Numbered from the stretch's first letter, positions 29,031 through 38,360 are shown. The stretch: 64,000 nucleotides of DNA from Treponema sp. Marseille-Q4130 (GCF_014334325.1 NZ_JACSET010000004.1:1-64000); one strand, 5' to 3'. Program-made: numbers and translations. Notes: generated from the sequence alone by a model not told the origin.

Positions 29031-29949
29031 ACGCCTTTACTATTTTTCTTACGAGCGGAGCGCGTATCACATCGTCCGCCGTCAATTTCATCGTTCCGAT
29101 ATCCGGAATCGATTTTAATAAGCCGAGCGCGTGGACGAGTCCGCTTTCCGTCCGGCGCGGCAGATCGATCTGCGTGATATCGCCGGTGACAAACACTTTC
29201 ACGTTTTCGCCCATCCGCGTCAAAAACATCTTCATCTGTTCGCGCGTCGTGTTTTGCGCTTCATCGAGAATGACGACGCTCGCTTCGAGTGTCCGTCCGC
29301 GCATATACGCAAGCGGCGCCGTTTCGACCGCACCCGATTCGACAAGGCGTCGTACCGTTTCCCTCGGCACAAGAGATTCCATAGCGTCGTAAAACGGACG
29401 CAAGTAGGGATGGAGTTTTTGTTCCAAATCGCCGGGCAGATAGCCGAGACTTTCGCCCGCTTCGACGACGGGGCGCGTTACGACGAGTTTCGATGTATTG
29501 TGGGAAAGAAGCATTTTCAGCGCTTCGGCGACCGCGAGAAAGGTTTTACCGCTGCCCGCAGCTCCCGTGCAGATGACCATGTCGAACGAGCGGAGCATAT
29601 CGATATACCGCGCCTGATTGTCCGAACGAGGATAGATTTTCCTGAAACCTCCGGGGATCGAAATCGCGCTGTGCGAAATATCCAAGCTCGTTTTCGTATT
29701 CAAGATTGATGCGATGATGTTTTTGCCGTCTTCGTCGCCGCTTTCTATTTCGTCGATAATCCTATCGATGATAAACCGGAATTTTTCACGTATGACGGGA
29801 TCCTCTTCATCTACGGAGAGCTCATTCCCCCGTGTAAACACCGGCACACCCAAATGCTCTTCGATGAGTTTCAAATTGCTGTCGTTCGTGCCGCAGACGC
29901 AGGATAAAACATCGGCATCCGGCACGACTATCGTATAAGCGCTATCCAC
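29008..29949 (-). CDS. phoH: PhoH family ATPase/RNA-associated protein
   Basis: 313 aa. The C-terminal two-thirds is the PhoH P-loop domain: Walker A CTGAAGSGKTFLA, KLVVTRPVVEAGESLGYLPGD, LDEAQNTTREQMKMFLTRMG and FVTGDITQIDLP. The first 100 residues resemble the N-terminal KH-like region of PhoH. It probably acts in RNA metabolism with YbeY. GTG 29949 appears to be the first codon, with a weak ribosome-binding site. First gene of the phoH-pgpH-ybeY-corC-TPR cluster. Confidence 0.92.
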   Translation of the reverse strand: MDSAYTIVVPDADVLSCVCGTNDSNLKLIEEHLGVPVFTRGNELSVDEEDPVIREKFRFIIDRIIDEIESGDEDGKNIIASILNTKTSLDISHSAISIPGGFRKIYPRSDNQARYIDMLRSFDMVICTGAAGSGKTFLAVAEALKMLLSHNTSKLVVTRPVVEAGESLGYLPGDLEQKLHPYLRPFYDAMESLVPRETVRRLVESGAVETAPLAYMRGRTLEASVVILDEAQNTTREQMKMFLTRMGENVKVFVTGDITQIDLPRRTESGLVHALGLLKSIPDIGTMKLTADDVIRAPLVRKIVKAYEDEERQ

Positions 29950-29999
29950 AACCCACCAACACCCGCTCTCCGATCATCACCGTCAAATTATTGTATAAA

Positions 30000-30028
30000 A
30001 TTATAAAGGCAGAGGATAATTTATGCAA
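30000..30028 (-). promoter_or_regulatory. Promoter of the phoH cluster
   Basis: Minus strand: TTGCAT (30023-30028), 17-nt spacer, TATAAT (30000-30005). The predicted leader is about 45 nt. It abuts the hairpin repeat array. Confidence 0.65.
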
Positions 30029-30080
30029 GAGCGCATAATTCCGAGCAGTGCGCAGGAATTATGCGCGTCTCCTATGAAAG

Positions 30081-30101
30081 AAAAACGCCGCAGGCGTTTT
30101 T
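30081..30101. terminator. Bidirectional terminator-like hairpin 1
   Basis: AAAAACGCC-GCA-GGCGTTTTT is symmetric, so it ends in U-runs on both strands. Confidence 0.55.
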
Positions 30102-30165
30102 CGCCTTTCGACTTCATCAAGCGATTTCGAGCAGTGCGGAGAAATCGCGAGCGTATTGATAAAAG

Positions 30166-30186
30166 AAAAACGGCTCGACCGTTTTT
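30166..30186. terminator. Bidirectional terminator-like hairpin 2, after the MATE gene
   Basis: AAAAACGG-CTCGA-CCGTTTTT. On the minus strand it lies about 35 nt after the MATE stop, so it is a good candidate terminator for that gene. Confidence 0.6.
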
Positions 30187-30219
30187 CGCCTTTCGACTTA
30201 CAGAGCGAAGCAGACCACC

Positions 30220-31572
30220 CTATCGCTCCGCAAGCGGTTTGATTTTCGCGCGGTACACTCTCGCCATAAAAAAGCACGAAAGAGAAAGCGACATGACTTC
30301 CGCGATCGGAAAGGCAAGCCATACGTCGTCAATATTGCGGGCAAGCGACAAAAGGTAGGCGGCGGGCAAAAGTACAAGGAACTGCCGCGCAAAAGAAACG
30401 AACATGCTGTACATCGCCGAACTGAACGCTTGAAATACCGACGACAACGAAATCGCGACGGCAGCCCCGACAAAGCTCGACGCGATGATGCGCATTGCGG
30501 GCACTCCGATCGCAAGCATAGTATCCGACGCTTGAAAGAGCTTTAACAACTGCACCGGAAAGAGTTCGAAAATAAGCGTACCGAAAGCCATAATGCAGAC
30601 GGCAAGGATGATACCGCTTTTGATCGCCTGCACGATGCGCTTCTTGTGTTCCGCTCCGTAATTGTACGCGATGATCGGAACGATGCCGTTATTCAAACCG
30701 AAAACCGGCATAAAGATAAAGCTGTTCAGCTTAAAATACACGCCGTACACCGCGATCGCCGTTGACGAAAACGATCCGAGAATGAGGTTCAAAAAATAGG
30801 TCGTAACCGACGTGATCGAATTGAGCAGTATCGACGGCACGCCGACTTTATAAATCTGCTTTATTACGAGCGCGTCGGGGCGGAATCGCGAAAATCGCAA
30901 TCGAATCTCTTTATTGATTTTTATATTGAAGACGAACGACAGGCACATGCTGAGCCACTGCCCGATGACGGTTGCGAGCGCCGCCCCCGTCATGCCCATG
31001 CGCGGAAAAGGACCGATGCCGAAGATAAGCAGCGGATCGAGAATAATATTCGTGAGCGCACCTGCCGTCTGCGAATACATCGTAAAGACCGTACGCCCCG
31101 TTCCCTGCAAAAGGCGGTCGAGCATGATTGCGGAAAACATACCGAAAGAGCCGAGTACGACAACGTTCAAATACTCCATGCCGAACTCGATGATTTCACG
31201 GTTGTCCGTCTGACTTGCAAGATAGGGACGCATACAAAAGAGACCTATAACGAAAAAGACGATAAAGCTGCACACGGCGAGAAAGAGCCCGTTTTCGGCG
31301 GCGGCGTTCACATCGTCCTGCTTTTTTTGTCCGAGGCGCATCGAAAGGAGGGCGTTGACGCCGACCGCCGTTCCGACACCTACGGAAATCATAAGCCCCT
31401 GAATGGGGAACGCGAGCGATACCGCCGTAAGCGCATTTTCGTTTATCTGCGCGACGAATACGCTGTCGACGATATTGTAGAGCGCCTGTACGAACATCGA
31501 AAACATCATCGGAAGCGACATGTTCAAGATAAGCTTGGTGACGGGCATCGTGCCCATTTTATTTTCCTGCAT
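30220..31572 (-). CDS. MATE family multidrug/Na+ efflux transporter
   Basis: 450-aa integral membrane protein with about twelve hydrophobic segments and two MatE repeats. NMSLPMMFSMFVQALYNIVDSVFVAQI and the later PSILLNSITSVTTYFLNLILG mark the starts of the halves. GTAVGVNALLSMRLGQKKQDD is typical of the DinF/NorM-like bacterial branch. Substrates are probably cationic drugs or metabolites. A promoter (TTGACA, 15-nt spacer, TATACA) lies just before the ATG. The stop falls within the third, decayed hairpin repeat. Confidence 0.9.
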   Translation of the reverse strand: MQENKMGTMPVTKLILNMSLPMMFSMFVQALYNIVDSVFVAQINENALTAVSLAFPIQGLMISVGVGTAVGVNALLSMRLGQKKQDDVNAAAENGLFLAVCSFIVFFVIGLFCMRPYLASQTDNREIIEFGMEYLNVVVLGSFGMFSAIMLDRLLQGTGRTVFTMYSQTAGALTNIILDPLLIFGIGPFPRMGMTGAALATVIGQWLSMCLSFVFNIKINKEIRLRFSRFRPDALVIKQIYKVGVPSILLNSITSVTTYFLNLILGSFSSTAIAVYGVYFKLNSFIFMPVFGLNNGIVPIIAYNYGAEHKKRIVQAIKSGIILAVCIMAFGTLIFELFPVQLLKLFQASDTMLAIGVPAMRIIASSFVGAAVAISLSSVFQAFSSAMYSMFVSFARQFLVLLPAAYLLSLARNIDDVWLAFPIAEVMSLSLSCFFMARVYRAKIKPLAER

Positions 31573-31582
31573 TGCTACCCAG

Positions 31583-31609
31583 TGTATAGGGAATGCCGCG
31601 CTCTGTCAA
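31583..31609 (-). promoter_or_regulatory. Promoter of the MATE gene
   Basis: Minus strand: TTGACA (31604-31609), 15-nt spacer, TATACA (31583-31588). The ATG at 31572 starts 10 nt after the -10 box, so the leader would be only a few bases. Confidence 0.5.
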
Positions 31610-31634
31610 ATCGCCTCTCATCGGGAAGGGCAAC

Positions 31635-33287
31635 TCACTTTTTCATATACGACGATTCGATGAGGACGGGAACGCCCGATTCCACGTTGACGGATGCAAA
31701 GCGTTCTTGGAAGACGATATTCGATGACGCGTCGACATACTGCACGGTAACGTCGTAGCTTCCGGGGTCGACGGCACATCCGCCGGCATAGGCGCGCGCG
31801 GGCAGGCACACGCTTTGGCGAACGTCCGCGGTTTCCGCCGCATCGACCGCATCGATCGCAGCCGAGACGCTGAGATAGGCAAGCTCGTACAACAGCGCAT
31901 CGGTAAACGATTTGCCGCTGCCGTTTTTATCGGCGAGCGCGGCGAGCGTCGCTTCCCCCGCAGTGACGGCGGCGGACTTTTTGAGCAGGCTCCGAACGAC
32001 GCTCCTTGCAAAAGCTTTTGCCGCATGGGTGCGCACATCCTTATCGACGGCATCGTTGAAATCTTCAAGGAGGCTGAGGTCGCATACAGCAGCCGCCTCC
32101 CCCTTCCCGTCCGTGCCGATGACGGACGGATCTTCGTGTTTGCCTGCGGCAGTTCGGACGGTGGCAGATTTTCCGGATGCGTTTGCAGCGGAGACGAGTA
32201 TCCGCACTCCCGCGATATGCTGCCGTATCGACGACGCATCGAAGGCCGGATACACGAACTTCAGGCGGAAGGCGGGGATGACGACACCGTTCGGAAACGG
32301 GGGCATCACGATCATCGCGGACGAACCGATACCGATGACGCTGAAGTTGAGGCCTGCGAGCCCGTTGACGACATCGCCCGGAAAATAAAACGACTGCTCG
32401 TATCTCCTTCCGATCAGGCCGTAAAACGCGAGCACGTCGAGCCTGCCTTTGCCCTCCGGTATCGCAAGCATTTGTGCAGCGGGAAAACGGGGACTGAGCA
32501 TTGCAATGACATCGGCGTCGATCCGCGCGTCGTCTGCGTCTCCGTTCATGAGCCGGAAGAGCATGCTCACATAGCGGGAAGCGGCGGAATCGCGGAACAC
32601 GTCGTCCTTTGTCGCTTGGGGCGGCGACTTTGCGATGAGCGCGGGCATATTGATACCGAACAAAGCTGCGGCGTAATCAGCATCGGTAATTTCGCGCTTT
32701 TGCGGAGCATCCTTTGCGAGCACGGCTTTTCCGTACTTCGCTATGTATTCGCGCTGTTTGTTGCCGATTTTTCTGATTTCGACAAGGGCGCCTTCCATAT
32801 CGCCCCTATGATAATAATTGAGCGCGTTGAAGAGGTTTACGTAGAGGTACTCATACACCCTGCCCGAATACTCGGACGCATTTTCGTTCAGCGTCGCCGA
32901 AAGCACGGTTCGGGTAACGCTCTTCGTAACGGCGTCTTCCATGAGCGCATCGACTTTATTGCATACTTCGATCGACGAATCGTAGACTTTGCCGAAATGC
33001 TCGGCGAAGGCGAGATCGAGATATTGGCGGATACGCTCTCTGTTTGTGATCTTTTGTCCGAGCAAAAACGCCGTAGCGCTTTCAAAGTCCCCGTCGTCGA
33101 GAGCTTTGTAAAAACGGGCTTCATTGTACTTTTTCTTTTTAACGGCATGCGGACGCGAGTCGGTATGAACGAGCGCTTCCGCATCCCCCTTGGGCGCGGA
33201 TACGCAGGATGCGAAGACGCAGATACACGCTGCGGCGATGCCGATTCGCAGCACATATTTTATGCTGCTGCATTCCGCCCGCTTCAT
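31635..33287 (-). CDS. COG3014-like lipoprotein partner of LpoB
   Basis: 550 aa. Signal peptide with lipobox (AACICVFASC, Cys near 28), so it is probably an envelope lipoprotein. A TPR-like half (about 55-330) carries the typical stretch NALNYYHRGDMEGALVEIRKI. The C-terminal half is beta-rich, with VYPAFDASSIRQHIAGVRI and a closing immunoglobulin-like part (YDVTVQYVDASSNIVFQE). Proteins of this group commonly sit beside LpoB-type lipoproteins, as here (1 nt after lpoB). The exact role is unknown; it may assist cell-wall synthase activation (inference). Confidence 0.75.
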   Translation of the reverse strand: MKRAECSSIKYVLRIGIAAACICVFASCVSAPKGDAEALVHTDSRPHAVKKKKYNEARFYKALDDGDFESATAFLLGQKITNRERIRQYLDLAFAEHFGKVYDSSIEVCNKVDALMEDAVTKSVTRTVLSATLNENASEYSGRVYEYLYVNLFNALNYYHRGDMEGALVEIRKIGNKQREYIAKYGKAVLAKDAPQKREITDADYAAALFGINMPALIAKSPPQATKDDVFRDSAASRYVSMLFRLMNGDADDARIDADVIAMLSPRFPAAQMLAIPEGKGRLDVLAFYGLIGRRYEQSFYFPGDVVNGLAGLNFSVIGIGSSAMIVMPPFPNGVVIPAFRLKFVYPAFDASSIRQHIAGVRILVSAANASGKSATVRTAAGKHEDPSVIGTDGKGEAAAVCDLSLLEDFNDAVDKDVRTHAAKAFARSVVRSLLKKSAAVTAGEATLAALADKNGSGKSFTDALLYELAYLSVSAAIDAVDAAETADVRQSVCLPARAYAGGCAVDPGSYDVTVQYVDASSNIVFQERFASVNVESGVPVLIESSYMKK

Positions 33288-33288
33288 G

Positions 33289-33912
33289 CTAGAGCTTTGC
33301 TGCCGGACGCTTTATCACTTTTTTGATTTCGCTGTTTTCACCGCTCCACAAAATCCTGTTTGTTTCGATGTCGTGCAGTTCGGCATATACGAAATACGCG
33401 CGGACCGATTTCCGCCCTTCTTTTTGCACCATCGTCTTGATCGAACCGAGGAGCATAACGTCGGCGCCCGTTTCGTTTTTTAAGCGCTTCATCGTTTCCG
33501 CACTCGAATTCGTCTGTTGATCGAGGCGTTCGTCGCGGAGTTCAGTGCGTTCGTTTTTATCGGAAACGAAATCCAAGGTTCCGCTGTTGATGATCGCACT
33601 CTGAAAACGCTTTTCGACGATGCTCGTATCGATGTGTTCGTCGCTGTCGTTGCGGATCTTGCCGACGATGGCGACGGGGTTCCGTCCGTTTTTACGGCGA
33701 TATTGCGCGACGGCGGGTGAACTCGCACAGTCGGCGATGAGCGTCGCACAGACGATGCGCACATCATTGTCGTTCCAGTTGCCGTCCATGTCGATGATTT
33801 TATCGGCATCGACACGTCTCACTTTCGTCGTACCGCACGACGAAGCGACAAGCGCACAGAAAATCACTGCGGCGAATATACCGCGCCGTTTCGTATTCAT
33901 ACCTCTAATCAT
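33289..33912 (-). CDS. lpoB: LpoB-like penicillin-binding-protein activator lipoprotein
   Basis: 207 aa. Signal peptide and lipobox FCALVASSC (Cys near 25) predict an outer-membrane lipoprotein. The motif MDGNWNDNDVRIVCATLI, then YRRKNGRNPVAIVGKIRNDSDEHIDT, is the LpoB/CsgG-like core; TGADVMLLGSIKTMVQ and HDIETNRILWSGENSEIKKV complete it. In enterobacteria LpoB activates PBP1b; in spirochaetes this is inferred only. ATG 33912 was chosen because GGGAG lies 7 nt upstream; 33900 and 33918 have poor spacing. Confidence 0.8.
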   Translation of the reverse strand: MIRGMNTKRRGIFAAVIFCALVASSCGTTKVRRVDADKIIDMDGNWNDNDVRIVCATLIADCASSPAVAQYRRKNGRNPVAIVGKIRNDSDEHIDTSIVEKRFQSAIINSGTLDFVSDKNERTELRDERLDQQTNSSAETMKRLKNETGADVMLLGSIKTMVQKEGRKSVRAYFVYAELHDIETNRILWSGENSEIKKVIKRPAAKL

Positions 33913-34020
33913 ATTCATACTCCCATACGTTTCGAATCGATCGATATCGTTGCGCGTCATAGTAGCATAAAGCGGGGATTTATGATAGAGAACTGCGGAC
34001 AACCTGTGGCTAGTTATCTA

Positions 34021-34049
34021 TTGCTAACATCTGTAAAATTCGCTATACC
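34021..34049 (+). promoter_or_regulatory. Possible promoter of the 34124 gene
   Basis: TTGCTA (34021-34026), 17-nt spacer, TATACC (34044-34049). The -10 is imperfect. Confidence 0.4.
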
Positions 34050-34123
34050 GTAAGCGTACGTTTCGTATCCTCCGTATAGTCGGAGCGGCGGAACGACATA
34101 ATCTATATCACAAGGAGTATGAT

Positions 34124-34807
34124 ATGAAAAAAACGACAATGACGCGTGTACTGGCAGCTCTGCTTTTTGCCGCAGCGCTTTCGTTTGCCGCAGCGGATCC
34201 TGCGACCGACGTAAAGATCGATTACAAAATGGATCTTTCGGTAAAAAACCACGACGCCGATTATTTTACGTGGACGGTCGGAAATGAAACAGTGCAGGAC
34301 AAATTCGACGCTGCATCGGGCGCGAGTCTCAAAGGTTCCACAAAAGCATTCAACGCAGTCCGCTTCGCCGAACCGACGGCTGACAGAAAAGCTTCAATGC
34401 CTGCCGGACTTCGCAGCGTATTTTTATTTGCGCTTGCCGATCCGTCCTTTGTAAAAAGCCACGCGCTCCAAGTGACGAAAGACGCAGGCGTCATCACCGT
34501 GCGCTTTGTCCGCAAAACGAACGCGTTCGAATTGAAGACCGATAAAAAAGGAAACTTCAATCTGCTGACCGGATCGAAGATCGCAAAAAGCGTCACCGAT
34601 AAAAAAGGCGACGGCTTTGTCATCAAACCCGAATACCTAAAGCAAGGTGGAGACGTAAGCAATATGGCAGACATCGATTGGAGCAAAATCCCGCTTGAAA
34701 GCGATGCGTTCAGTCCCGATGCCGCCTATCACTACGACGGAAACGTAAAGTTTACTTTTAAAAACAACGTGCTTCGCATCACGGGTACGCTCTCGCGCAC
34801 GAAGTAA
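34124..34807 (+). CDS. Exported protein of unknown function
   Basis: 227 aa with a clear signal peptide (MTRVLAALLFAAALSFAAA). AAGGAG lies at good spacing before ATG 34124. The mature part is lysine-rich and predicted mostly beta (DYKMDLSVKNHDADYFTWTV; HYDGNVKFTFKNNVLRITGTL), suggesting a soluble periplasmic beta-sandwich or lipocalin-like fold. No known family was recognised. It converges on lptD. Confidence 0.75.
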   Translation: MKKTTMTRVLAALLFAAALSFAAADPATDVKIDYKMDLSVKNHDADYFTWTVGNETVQDKFDAASGASLKGSTKAFNAVRFAEPTADRKASMPAGLRSVFLFALADPSFVKSHALQVTKDAGVITVRFVRKTNAFELKTDKKGNFNLLTGSKIAKSVTDKKGDGFVIKPEYLKQGGDVSNMADIDWSKIPLESDAFSPDAAYHYDGNVKFTFKNNVLRITGTLSRTK

Positions 34808-34821
34808 ATCGATGCGATTTT

Positions 34822-34861
34822 GCGGGTACCGCTCATGCCCTGCGCATTGATCGGCACCCGC
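34822..34861. terminator. Hairpin between the convergent 34124 and lptD genes
   Basis: Stem GCGGGTaCCG / CGGcACCCGC with a 20-nt loop fills the 54-nt gap. U-runs are weak on both sides. Confidence 0.45.
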
Positions 34862-37800
34862 TTACGGGTTCAGTTCCCACTCTCCGTATTTATCGACGAT
34901 CTTCGTCTTCATGCTTTCCATCGGTCGCCACACGACCGAAATCGTCACATAGGGATTGAAATCGTAATATTTTTTTCCTTTGTCCGTCACGAAGCGCGGC
35001 GCAACTTTAAACGTCGTATTGAAATCCCAATCGTGCAGATCGTGCGTAAGCGTAAAGTTCAAACTCTGCAGTTTGAAGCCCGACGCCTTTCGCCTGCTTT
35101 CGTCGTCGAATCGATACGAATTGAGTAAATCGAGGAGCATATTCGTCTCGCCGGGAATGCGCCCCGCTTCTCCGAGCATCTTTTGAAAATAGCGGTAAAG
35201 CACGGAATTGCGCGACGTCGAAGAAAAGGTGAGCGTAACGAATTTATTAATTTCGAAGTTGATCGACGGAGTAAAAAGAAAGTAACTGTTCGTCGGACGA
35301 AGAAGGTCGGCGACGACGCTCGTCGAAAGTCCTGGTGCGATTTTGACGCGGTTTTTCCAAAAATACCACGTGTCCTTCGGCAGCGTATAGGCAAACGAAA
35401 GCGAATACGGTAAAAACTCTTCTTTGGAGCGCACTTGCCATCCCGCCGTCGTATCGAAATCGTAGCCCTTCGTATACGACATCGTGTAAGAAGCCTCGAG
35501 TCCCTGCCACGAAAGCGTCAAACGCAGCGCATCGTCGTGATAGTTTTCCCAATTATAGTTGTACGACTCCGTAAACTTGAATGTATTATTAAAAAGTAAA
35601 ATCGTAAGCGCCTGTTGTACAAGCTTTCGCTCCCATGTCGTATCGGTCGCGCTCTTTTGTTTGAATCCCGTCGAAAGCGAAAATGTCGTAAACGGAAAGG
35701 CAAGCGAAAGCGTTCCCGTGTATTCGTCGACTTGCGGCGGCAGCGTCATTGAAAGCACGAGGGACTGCGAAAAAGCGTCACTCTCGTTCATCGCATAGGT
35801 AAAGGAGAGCTGATGAGCGGTTACCGAATCCTTGTCGGTAAAATCGGGACCGTAATATTTCCAGTCGGGATTGTCGGCATCGGTTCCGAGAAATTCGCTT
35901 CTGAACAATTTGATCGTCGAATTATACGAGATACCCGTATTTTTAAACATGTCGATATAGTACAGCGGTTTTACGCTCACCGAATTCGTATTGACGATTT
36001 CCTGCGTCGACGCTTTAAAGTCGGCCACTTTGAGAGAATTGACGGCACTCTGCGTATAACCGCCCGTCGCCGTATCGGTCGAAATATACGGGTGCCGTTG
36101 AACGACGGGATTGTACGACACGCCGTTCGTAAGATTGAAAAAGCTCCCGCCGTAGCTCGCAACGGAATCGAGGGCGAGCGGCGTTTTGAGCGTATACATC
36201 GAAGAGCGAACTCTGCTCCATTGGAAATCTTCGGGCTTATCCAAACCCGTCGACGAATACGCGATCTGTGAAGTAAACGTCGGCTTCAGCGAATACGAAA
36301 GCTTATACTCGAAACCGGGAATCAACGTAACGGCCGATGATGAAGCCGTAAGAGACGGCAGCGCTTTTTCGAAAAATTTCGTATCTTCTTTCGCTTCCGC
36401 GCCGTCTGATAGTTTCGCACTGTCCGCAGCTCCAGCATTCTGTGCCGCGCTTTCGCCCTTTGTCGCGTCCGCACTTCCGGCTTGCGCCGTATCCGATCGC
36501 GTGAGCGCGGTATCCGGCGCACTGTTTCCTTCCGCCTGCGCGGCAGTCGCGCCGTCCGTCTTTTCTGCAGCCTTTGCCGCCTGTGCGGCTTTCGCCTTTT
36601 CGTCGGCAATCTCCTTTGCCGTTTTCAATTCGTCGGGAGCGATGAGCGGGACTTCGGGGGCGTTCTTTTTTGCCGCATTCGTTCCCTTCTCCGGATACGA
36701 AAAAATCGTTCCCGAAAGCGAAAAAGACGCCGTTGCGGGCGTGATCTGCGACGGATAATAAAATTTGCGCTCGGGCGAATAGGTTTTCAAATTGTCCGTA
36801 GTCGAAAGCGAATTGTTAAAGACGGAACTGTATACGACCGACGCGTTGAGTGACAAGGATAGGGACGTAATATACGGAGCGACGGGCACGGAAGACGGCA
36901 GCGAATACGAACTTGCGAGCGTCCATGAAAACGACGATATTTCGTTTACCGTCTTCGTTTCTCCCGAATCGGTACCCATCGATGTGAGATAGCCGATCCA
37001 ATCCATCGTTTCGTTGCGCTCCGAAAAATCATCGGTGATAAAAGGATCCGAATACACCGGCATCGACAGAGACAGCGAAAAAGGTTTACTCAAAGCGAAT
37101 TTGAAATTCGCACCGTAGCGAAAGGGCATTTCAACGCCCATAAAATTGGACGTATCGTAATACCGTTTTCCCGACAACGCATAGGGCGTATGGTTTCCGG
37201 CGGAATCCCGAAACACCGTATTGCTGAACGCGAGCTGAGCCGATGCCGTAACTTCGGTGATATAATCGTTCGGTTTAAAGACTCCTTCGAAGCCGGTCAA
37301 AAACCCGAGGTTTGAATACCAGTCGCCCATGATTTTAAAATAATTCGCCGTAGTGCCGGTATAGTCTTCGTCGAGATTGTGCAGGACGATCCCTTCGAGT
37401 TTTTGTTTTTTCAGCGTCGACGGCCGTATAAAATTGAACAGCGCTTTCAGGTTATCGCTGTCGTCGCTTTCGTCTTTTTTTTTCGCCGTATCTTTCGGCA
37501 CGTACAGCGGCTTTCGCCCGTAGAGATAAGCGGTCGTTTGAATAAAATATCCGCGCCGTGCATCGTAACCGAATACGGGATTGTAAATGAGTTCGTCTTT
37601 CGGATAATAAAATGCCGGAAGGTAGAGCACGGGCACGACGCCGACATAGAGCAGCGCGTTGAAAAACGCAAACTCGCCGCCGGGAAGCAGCCAAATGCGC
37701 GTCGCGTCGATGTGCCAGTGAGGATTTTCGTCGTCGCAAAACGTAAGACTTCCGTTTTTAAAAGCGCCCGTATTCGATTCGCTTCTGCCGAACATATCGG

Positions 37801-38353
37801 ATGCGACGATGAGCGTCGAACCCGACGGCAAATTGATCGAATCCGTCTGCGTCTGTACGATGCGCCCGTCGTCGAACACGCCTTCGAGCGTGGACGTGTT
37901 GAACATGAGTGACGACGCGGTTGCCGTACTGTTGCCGGCCGCGCCTCCCGCCTGTTCCATCGACACGCCCCCGGATGCGTACATCATCTGCGTCTTTCTG
38001 TCGTAAGTGATTCTCTCGGCGCGGATCGCCGTCTTCGTGTTTCCCTTCGCAACGGAAATGCGGACATCGCCTGAGAGTACGATCGAATCGTTTCCCGTCT
38101 CTTTGTTTTTTTCGTACGATGTCGATTGCGAATGCTCTATCGTGATGACGGTTTTTTCATCCTGCACCGTACGTGAAGAAGACGCATCGGCGGCCGTCTC
38201 TTTTTTTGCGGATGCGGAAGTTTCTTTTTCCGCTTGAGGATTTGCCCGAGACACATCGTTTCCCTCCGCCGCAGCTGCGCGATGTACACCGGCGGAAAAA
38301 AAGACGAGCAAAAAAATTAATAATTTTACGATACGGCGTTTCGGCACAATCAT
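34862..38353 (-). CDS. lptD: LptD/OstA-family outer-membrane assembly protein
   Basis: 1163 aa. A signal-like N-terminus (IVKLLIFLLVFFSAGVHRAAAA) is followed by an OstA/LptA-type domain (about 75-170: DSIVLSGDVRISVAKGNTK, RAERITYDRKTQMMYASGGV) and a segment typical of LptD (WHIDATRIWLLPGGEFAFFNALLYVGVVPVLYLPAFYYP). A very long beta-barrel region with alternating strands follows. An alanine/lysine/glutamate-rich stretch of about 90 residues (about 570-660) interrupts the barrel and is probably an extracellular or periplasmic loop. LptD inserts LPS in other bacteria; many treponemes lack classical LPS, so the cargo here is open. It sits right after uvrA. Confidence 0.85.
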   Translation of the reverse strand: MIVPKRRIVKLLIFLLVFFSAGVHRAAAAEGNDVSRANPQAEKETSASAKKETAADASSSRTVQDEKTVITIEHSQSTSYEKNKETGNDSIVLSGDVRISVAKGNTKTAIRAERITYDRKTQMMYASGGVSMEQAGGAAGNSTATASSLMFNTSTLEGVFDDGRIVQTQTDSINLPSGSTLIVASDMFGRSESNTGAFKNGSLTFCDDENPHWHIDATRIWLLPGGEFAFFNALLYVGVVPVLYLPAFYYPKDELIYNPVFGYDARRGYFIQTTAYLYGRKPLYVPKDTAKKKDESDDSDNLKALFNFIRPSTLKKQKLEGIVLHNLDEDYTGTTANYFKIMGDWYSNLGFLTGFEGVFKPNDYITEVTASAQLAFSNTVFRDSAGNHTPYALSGKRYYDTSNFMGVEMPFRYGANFKFALSKPFSLSLSMPVYSDPFITDDFSERNETMDWIGYLTSMGTDSGETKTVNEISSFSWTLASSYSLPSSVPVAPYITSLSLSLNASVVYSSVFNNSLSTTDNLKTYSPERKFYYPSQITPATASFSLSGTIFSYPEKGTNAAKKNAPEVPLIAPDELKTAKEIADEKAKAAQAAKAAEKTDGATAAQAEGNSAPDTALTRSDTAQAGSADATKGESAAQNAGAADSAKLSDGAEAKEDTKFFEKALPSLTASSSAVTLIPGFEYKLSYSLKPTFTSQIAYSSTGLDKPEDFQWSRVRSSMYTLKTPLALDSVASYGGSFFNLTNGVSYNPVVQRHPYISTDTATGGYTQSAVNSLKVADFKASTQEIVNTNSVSVKPLYYIDMFKNTGISYNSTIKLFRSEFLGTDADNPDWKYYGPDFTDKDSVTAHQLSFTYAMNESDAFSQSLVLSMTLPPQVDEYTGTLSLAFPFTTFSLSTGFKQKSATDTTWERKLVQQALTILLFNNTFKFTESYNYNWENYHDDALRLTLSWQGLEASYTMSYTKGYDFDTTAGWQVRSKEEFLPYSLSFAYTLPKDTWYFWKNRVKIAPGLSTSVVADLLRPTNSYFLFTPSINFEINKFVTLTFSSTSRNSVLYRYFQKMLGEAGRIPGETNMLLDLLNSYRFDDESRRKASGFKLQSLNFTLTHDLHDWDFNTTFKVAPRFVTDKGKKYYDFNPYVTISVVWRPMESMKTKIVDKYGEWELNP

Positions 38354-38360
38354 CTTTCAA

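Larger units (their letters stand above)
30031..30228. repeat. Array of alternating hairpins with conserved loops and varying stems
   Basis: Unit 1: a 12-bp perfect stem (30031-30042 with 30055-30066) around loop GAGCAGTGCGCA, then a second hairpin AAAAACGCC-GCA-GGCGTTTTT (30081-30101) followed by CGCCTTTCGACTT. Unit 2: an 8-bp stem GCGATTTC/GAAATCGC (30121-30148) around GAGCAGTGCGGA, then AAAAACGG-CTCGA-CCGTTTTT (30166-30186), again followed by CGCCTTTCGACTT. A third decayed unit (30203-30228) pairs GAGCGA with TCGCTC and runs into the MATE stop. Stems differ but stay complementary while loops stay alike. Confidence 0.85.

Noticed and set aside
30023-30358. 111-aa plus-strand open frame covering the hairpin array
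   Set aside because: Its sequence is made of the inverted repeats and it runs antisense into the MATE gene; the peptide is low in plausible structure.
31815-33326. 503-aa open frame antisense to the COG3014-like lipoprotein gene
   Set aside because: It mirrors the minus-strand gene, which has a signal peptide, lipobox and family motifs; the plus frame has none.
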